Shown: piece after piece, positions 5,981 to 8,943 of the stretch
Position numbering within the stretch: the stretch's first letter is position 1
How the letters are laid out: every line of letters begins with the position of its first letter
From: Candidatus Thiodiazotropha taylori
Lineage (GTDB): Bacteria; Pseudomonadota; Gammaproteobacteria; Chromatiales; Chromatiaceae
Assembly (NCBI GenBank): GCA_019100305.1
Contig: JAHRHW010000169.1
Location: 1 to 8,943 of the forward strand
Direction: 5' to 3'
DNA: 8,943 nucleotides
Translations under genes and position numbers: made by a program
Notes under the pieces: generated by a model
What the model saw: only the letters and a program-made list of their open reading frames with translations
Databases searched by the model: none
Told to the model about the DNA's origin: nothing

Positions 5981-7360
5981 TTGAAACAAGCTGCCAATTG
6001 GCTCAAAAAGAAGTTTTCCAGATTGGTAAATGGTCAGATTCAGGTGACTGGACTGAACAGCGGAGAGCCTGTGTCCGCCATACTGATACCAAGAAACGAA
6101 CACAATATTTCCCGCGCCAACATCAGTAACAACGCCATCAAGGTGCTTAGCAGACTGAATAAGTCGGGCTATGAGGCCTACCTGGTGGGTGGTGGTGTGC
6201 GTGATCTGCTGCTCGGCCGTGAACCGAAAGATTTTGATGTGGCCACCAATGCTCGCCCGGAAGAGGTTAAGCAGGTCTTCAACAACTGTCGTCTGATCGG
6301 CCGGCGTTTCCGCCTGGCCCATGTCCATTTTGGCCGTGAAATCATTGAAGTAGCCACCTTTCGCAGTAACCGTCAGGCGACAGAGGCGGGGGATCGCCAG
6401 GTGGAAAACGGCATGATTCTAAGGGACAACGTCTACGGCACCCTGGAAGAGGATGCTCAACGGCGGGATTTCACCATCAATGCCCTCTACTACAGTATCG
6501 ATGATTTTTCGGTGGTCGATTTCGCCAACGGCATGGTCGATCTGCAGCAGGGTGTGATCCGGCTGCTGGGGGATGTGGAGAGTCGTTACCGGGAGGATCC
6601 GGTACGCCTGCTGAGGGCGGTCCGTTTCGCCGCCAAACTTGGCTTTGTCATTGAACCTGCCACCGAAGCGCCGATTGCCAGGTTTGCCACGCTGTTGGAG
6701 GATGTTCCTTCGGCAAGGCTCTACGAAGAGGTGTTGAAGCTGTTTCTTGGTGGGGCGGCGCTGGAGAGTTTTGAAAAGCTGCGCCACTATGAGCTATTCG
6801 GACAGCTGTTTCCCGCCACCGAAGAGGCGCTCTCCCATGAAGATCACGAATTCCCCATCACCTTTGTCAATCGGGGCATGGCGAATACCGATGATCGTCT
6901 GAGCCAGGGGAAATCGGTGACGCCGGCTTTCCTGTTCGCGGTTCTGTTATGGGAGCCGGTCAGATTACGGGCTGAGAGTCTTGAGGCGGAAGGTGTTCAT
7001 CCACTTGAGGCTTTGCAGACTGCATCGACTGAGGTGTTGAGCGAGCAGGCCAAGCATGTTTCGATACCAAAGCGCTTCAGCTACCCGATGCGCGACATCT
7101 GGCAGCTGCAGTTCCGTTTTACCCAGCGACAGGGCAAGCGTCCACAACGCCTGGCGAGCCATCCCAAATTCAGGGCCGCCTACGATTTTCTGCTGTTACG
7201 CGCTGAATCGGGTGAGGTCGATCGGGAGCTGGCCGATTGGTGGACGGTCTATCAGCACGCCAATGGTGAGGAGAAGGTGTCGATGACCGAGCAGGGAAAG
7301 CGTGGTCGGGGCAGACGTCGCAGAAGGCGCCGTAAAAAGACCCAGACAGTTGATGAATGA
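5981..7360 (+). CDS. pcnB: Poly(A) polymerase I
   Basis: PcnB adds poly(A) tails to RNA 3' ends and so promotes RNA decay and plasmid copy-number control. The 459-residue protein matches E. coli PcnB (about 465) along its length. The nucleotidyltransferase core has LVGGGVRDLLLG (68-79), the catalytic DFD (Asp84, Asp86) and EDAQRRDFTINALYY (157-171). The head and neck follow with REDPVRLLRAVRFAAKL (204-220). IPKRF and RDIWQLQ lie further on, and the last 20 residues form an arginine-rich tail (seven consecutive Arg) for RNA binding. This full-length PcnB tail separates it from CCA-adding enzymes. The start is TTG at 5981: an in-frame TAA sits at 5975-5977, no ATG occurs near the N-terminus, and GGTGA is eight bases upstream. 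E. coli pcnB also uses a rare non-AUG start (AUU). folK overlaps its end by eight bases. Confidence 0.94.
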   Translation: MKQAANWLKKKFSRLVNGQIQVTGLNSGEPVSAILIPRNEHNISRANISNNAIKVLSRLNKSGYEAYLVGGGVRDLLLGREPKDFDVATNARPEEVKQVFNNCRLIGRRFRLAHVHFGREIIEVATFRSNRQATEAGDRQVENGMILRDNVYGTLEEDAQRRDFTINALYYSIDDFSVVDFANGMVDLQQGVIRLLGDVESRYREDPVRLLRAVRFAAKLGFVIEPATEAPIARFATLLEDVPSARLYEEVLKLFLGGAALESFEKLRHYELFGQLFPATEEALSHEDHEFPITFVNRGMANTDDRLSQGKSVTPAFLFAVLLWEPVRLRAESLEAEGVHPLEALQTASTEVLSEQAKHVSIPKRFSYPMRDIWQLQFRFTQRQGKRPQRLASHPKFRAAYDFLLLRAESGEVDRELADWWTVYQHANGEEKVSMTEQGKRGRGRRRRRRRKKTQTVDE

Positions 7361-7850
7361 TCCAGCGCCAGTCGCTGTCTATGTCGGCCTGGGCAGTAAT
7401 CTTCAAAACCCGAAATGGCAAGTGGAGAGCGCACTGGCAGAGCTTGCGCAGTTGCCCGAAACCAGATTGGTGAGCCACTCATCCCTCTATCGGAGTCGCC
7501 CGGTCGGGCCACAGGATCAAGACGATTTCATCAATGCTGTCGCCCATCTCACCACCAGATTGACAGCCGACTCCTTGCTCGATGCCTTACAGCGGCTGGA
7601 GCAGCAACACCATCGGGTGCGGGAGCACCGATGGGGACCCCGTAGCCTCGATCTGGATCTGTTGCTGTACGGTGATCGGAGCATCGATACCCCACGCTTG
7701 ACGGTGCCTCATCCTGAGATCGCCAAGCGGAGTTTTGTGTTGCTGCCGTTGCATGAGATTGCTCCTGCTGATCTGATGATCCCCGGTCTTGGTTTAGTGC
7801 AGACCTTACTCAATGGCATAGAGAGGGGTGATATTGAACAACTTGCCTGA
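7353..7850 (+). CDS. folK: 2-amino-4-hydroxy-6-hydroxymethyldihydropteridine pyrophosphokinase
   Basis: FolK transfers pyrophosphate from ATP to 6-hydroxymethyl-7,8-dihydropterin, the step before dihydropteroate synthase in folate synthesis. The 165-residue protein is close to the E. coli length (159). It shows the N-terminal VYVGLGSNL (9-17), SSLYRSRPVG (43-52), DDFINAV (57-63) and the family signature RWGPRSLDLDLLLYG (93-107), with the two magnesium-binding aspartates Asp100 and Asp102. PHPEIAKRSFVLLPL (119-133) completes the site. The ATG at 7353 overlaps the end of pcnB by eight bases, and no strong ribosome site precedes it, so translational coupling is likely. The frame is open back to 7302, but that extension only reads the arginine-rich end of pcnB in another frame. 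Confidence 0.95.
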   Translation: MNDPAPVAVYVGLGSNLQNPKWQVESALAELAQLPETRLVSHSSLYRSRPVGPQDQDDFINAVAHLTTRLTADSLLDALQRLEQQHHRVREHRWGPRSLDLDLLLYGDRSIDTPRLTVPHPEIAKRSFVLLPLHEIAPADLMIPGLGLVQTLLNGIERGDIEQLA

Positions 7851-8487
7851 GATGCCCCGGTTTCTTGTAGTTGAGGGGCCGATCGGTGTGGGCAAGACCA
7901 GTCTTGTGCGGCGTCTCGCCAACCACTTTCAAAGTGAGATGCTGCTGGAGGGTGCAGAGGAGAATCCGTTTTTACAACGCTTCTACGAGAATCCCCGGGA
8001 GGCGGCACTGCCGGCTCAGCTGTTTTTTCTGTTTCAGCGCAGCAGACAGTGGAACGGGCTTGTCCAGGATGATCTGTTCCGCCAACAGCTGATTACCGAT
8101 TTTATGCTTGAGAAGGATCGTCTGTTTGCCCAGATCAATCTCGACCAGGATGAGTTGGCACTCTACGAACAGGTCTATCAACAGTTGACCCTGCCGGCGC
8201 CTCCACCCGATCTGGTGGTCTACCTTCAAGCACCGGTGGATACACTGATGGAACGGATAAAAAAGCGTGCCCGCCCACAGGAGAAGACCATCGAGGCGGA
8301 CTATCTGAAAAAACTCTGTGATGCCTATACAGACTTTTTTTACTATTATGATCGATCGCCTCTACTGATCATCAATGCGGCGGAGATCAATCCGTTGGAA
8401 CGGCAGCGGGATTTTGATCTATTGATTGAGCACATCAGCAGCGAAGGCCCTGACCGGCGTTATCTCAATCCAACCATGTCACTCTGA
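7834..8487 (+). CDS. Deoxynucleoside kinase (deoxyadenosine/deoxycytidine kinase family)
   Basis: This 217-residue protein belongs to the deoxynucleoside kinase family, salvage enzymes that phosphorylate deoxynucleosides with ATP. It has a P-loop GPIGVGKT (15-22), acidic residues after strand 2 (EGAEENPF, 39-46), the family stretch LPAQLFFLFQRSRQW (59-73), LITDFMLEKDRLFA (86-99) and PDLVVYLQAP (125-134). An arginine-rich lid follows (RIKKRARPQE, 141-150), then DAYTDFF (163-169). Substrate preference cannot be read from sequence, so no symbol is given. The start is uncertain. TTG at 7834 has GAGG (7823-7826) seven bases upstream; GTG at 7828 is too close to it; ATG at 7852, just after the folK stop, lacks a ribosome site. 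With TTG the gene overlaps folK by 17 bases. It lies between folK and panB, a placement I recall from other gammaproteobacteria. Confidence 0.88.
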   Translation: MNNLPEMPRFLVVEGPIGVGKTSLVRRLANHFQSEMLLEGAEENPFLQRFYENPREAALPAQLFFLFQRSRQWNGLVQDDLFRQQLITDFMLEKDRLFAQINLDQDELALYEQVYQQLTLPAPPPDLVVYLQAPVDTLMERIKKRARPQEKTIEADYLKKLCDAYTDFFYYYDRSPLLIINAAEINPLERQRDFDLLIEHISSEGPDRRYLNPTMSL

Positions 8488-8501
8488 ATGAGTGGAGTCC
8501 T

Positions 8502-8943
8502 ATGAGCAGAAAGAACATTACAATCAGAAGCCTGGTGGAAATGAAAGCGGCAGGCGAAAAAATCTCCGTGTTGACCAGCTATGATGCCAGTTTCACCCAG
8601 TTGATCGAGTCGGCAGGTGTGGATGTGATCCTGGTGGGGGATTCCCTGGGGATGGTGATACAGGGGCAGGAGAGCACACTGCCGGTAACCCTCGATGAGA
8701 TGATCTACCACACCCGCAATGTGGCCCGCGCCAGAAGCCATGCCCTGTTGGTCTCCGACATGCCATTCATGAGTTACCGCTCGCCTGAACTGGCACTGGA
8801 ATCTGCCGGCCGGTTGATGAAGGAGGGGGGGGCTCAGATGGTGAAACTGGAGGGTGGTGCGATTCATTTGCAGACCATTCGGCAGCTATCCGGCCAGGGC
8901 ATCCCGGTATGTGGTCATCTGGGACTGCTTCCCCAGTCGGTTC
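8502..8943 (+). CDS. panB: 3-methyl-2-oxobutanoate hydroxymethyltransferase, N-terminal part
   Basis: PanB transfers a hydroxymethyl group from methylenetetrahydrofolate to alpha-ketoisovalerate, giving ketopantoate, the first committed step of pantothenate and coenzyme A synthesis. The window edge cuts the gene after 147 codons; E. coli PanB has 264. The visible part has SYDASF (26-31), LVGDSLGMVIQG (44-55) with the metal ligand Asp47, STLPVTLDEM (58-67) and DMPFMSY (86-92) with the metal ligand Asp86. MVKLEGG (113-119) with Lys115 and CGHLGLLPQSV (137-147) follow. GGAG at 8494-8497 precedes the ATG by four bases; the gap to the kinase gene is 14 bases, so they are co-transcribed. FolK upstream supports the folate pool from which PanB takes its one-carbon unit. 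panC and often panD would be expected next. Confidence 0.95.
   Translation, partial: MSRKNITIRSLVEMKAAGEKISVLTSYDASFTQLIESAGVDVILVGDSLGMVIQGQESTLPVTLDEMIYHTRNVARARSHALLVSDMPFMSYRSPELALESAGRLMKEGGAQMVKLEGGAIHLQTIRQLSGQGIPVCGHLGLLPQSV

Overview
The window looks like part of a gammaproteobacterial chromosome with moderate GC content. This rests on LapA/LapB, PcnB, FolK and PanB proteins that resemble, from memory, their Escherichia coli counterparts almost end to end, and on Shine-Dalgarno (SD) driven genes in compact operons. A free-living or symbiotic sulfur oxidiser of the Chromatiales type is possible, but that is only an impression from protein style and no marker here proves it. Nearly all of the window is core housekeeping sequence. 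I see no mobile element gene, CRISPR array or rRNA.

Layout. Bases 1-548 contain no convincing gene, only several inverted repeats. Bases 549-3911 hold a plus-strand block: lapA and lapB (control of lipopolysaccharide synthesis), pyrF (last step of UMP synthesis) and galU (UDP-glucose synthesis, probably with its own promoter). A perfect 18-base palindrome follows galU. Bases 4061-5023 hold an AT-rich minus-strand lipoprotein gene of unknown function. Bases 5024-5824 are AT-rich and mostly non-coding. They contain one well-supported unlisted small gene (5385-5537, 50 residues, four cysteines plus one membrane helix) and a doubtful 59-residue frame directly after it. A tRNA-Glu gene with a CTC anticodon lies on the minus strand at 5825-5899. 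An 81-base divergent promoter region separates it from the second plus-strand block: pcnB, folK, a deoxynucleoside kinase and panB, which runs off the right edge.

How the genes fit together. In the first block, PyrF makes UMP, which becomes the UTP that GalU joins to glucose-1-phosphate. UDP-glucose feeds envelope sugars, and LapA/LapB tune lipid A synthesis, so an envelope theme is plausible (inference). The second block is the familiar RNA polyadenylation, folate and pantothenate cluster with tight or overlapping junctions, so translational coupling is likely. Two of its genes, pcnB and the kinase gene, appear to use TTG starts.

The part least explained by known core genes is the AT-rich segment from about 3960 to 5824, lying between the two core blocks and ending at the 3' side of the tRNA gene. 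It holds the lipoprotein and the cysteine-rich small membrane protein, and it is the best place to look for something undescribed.
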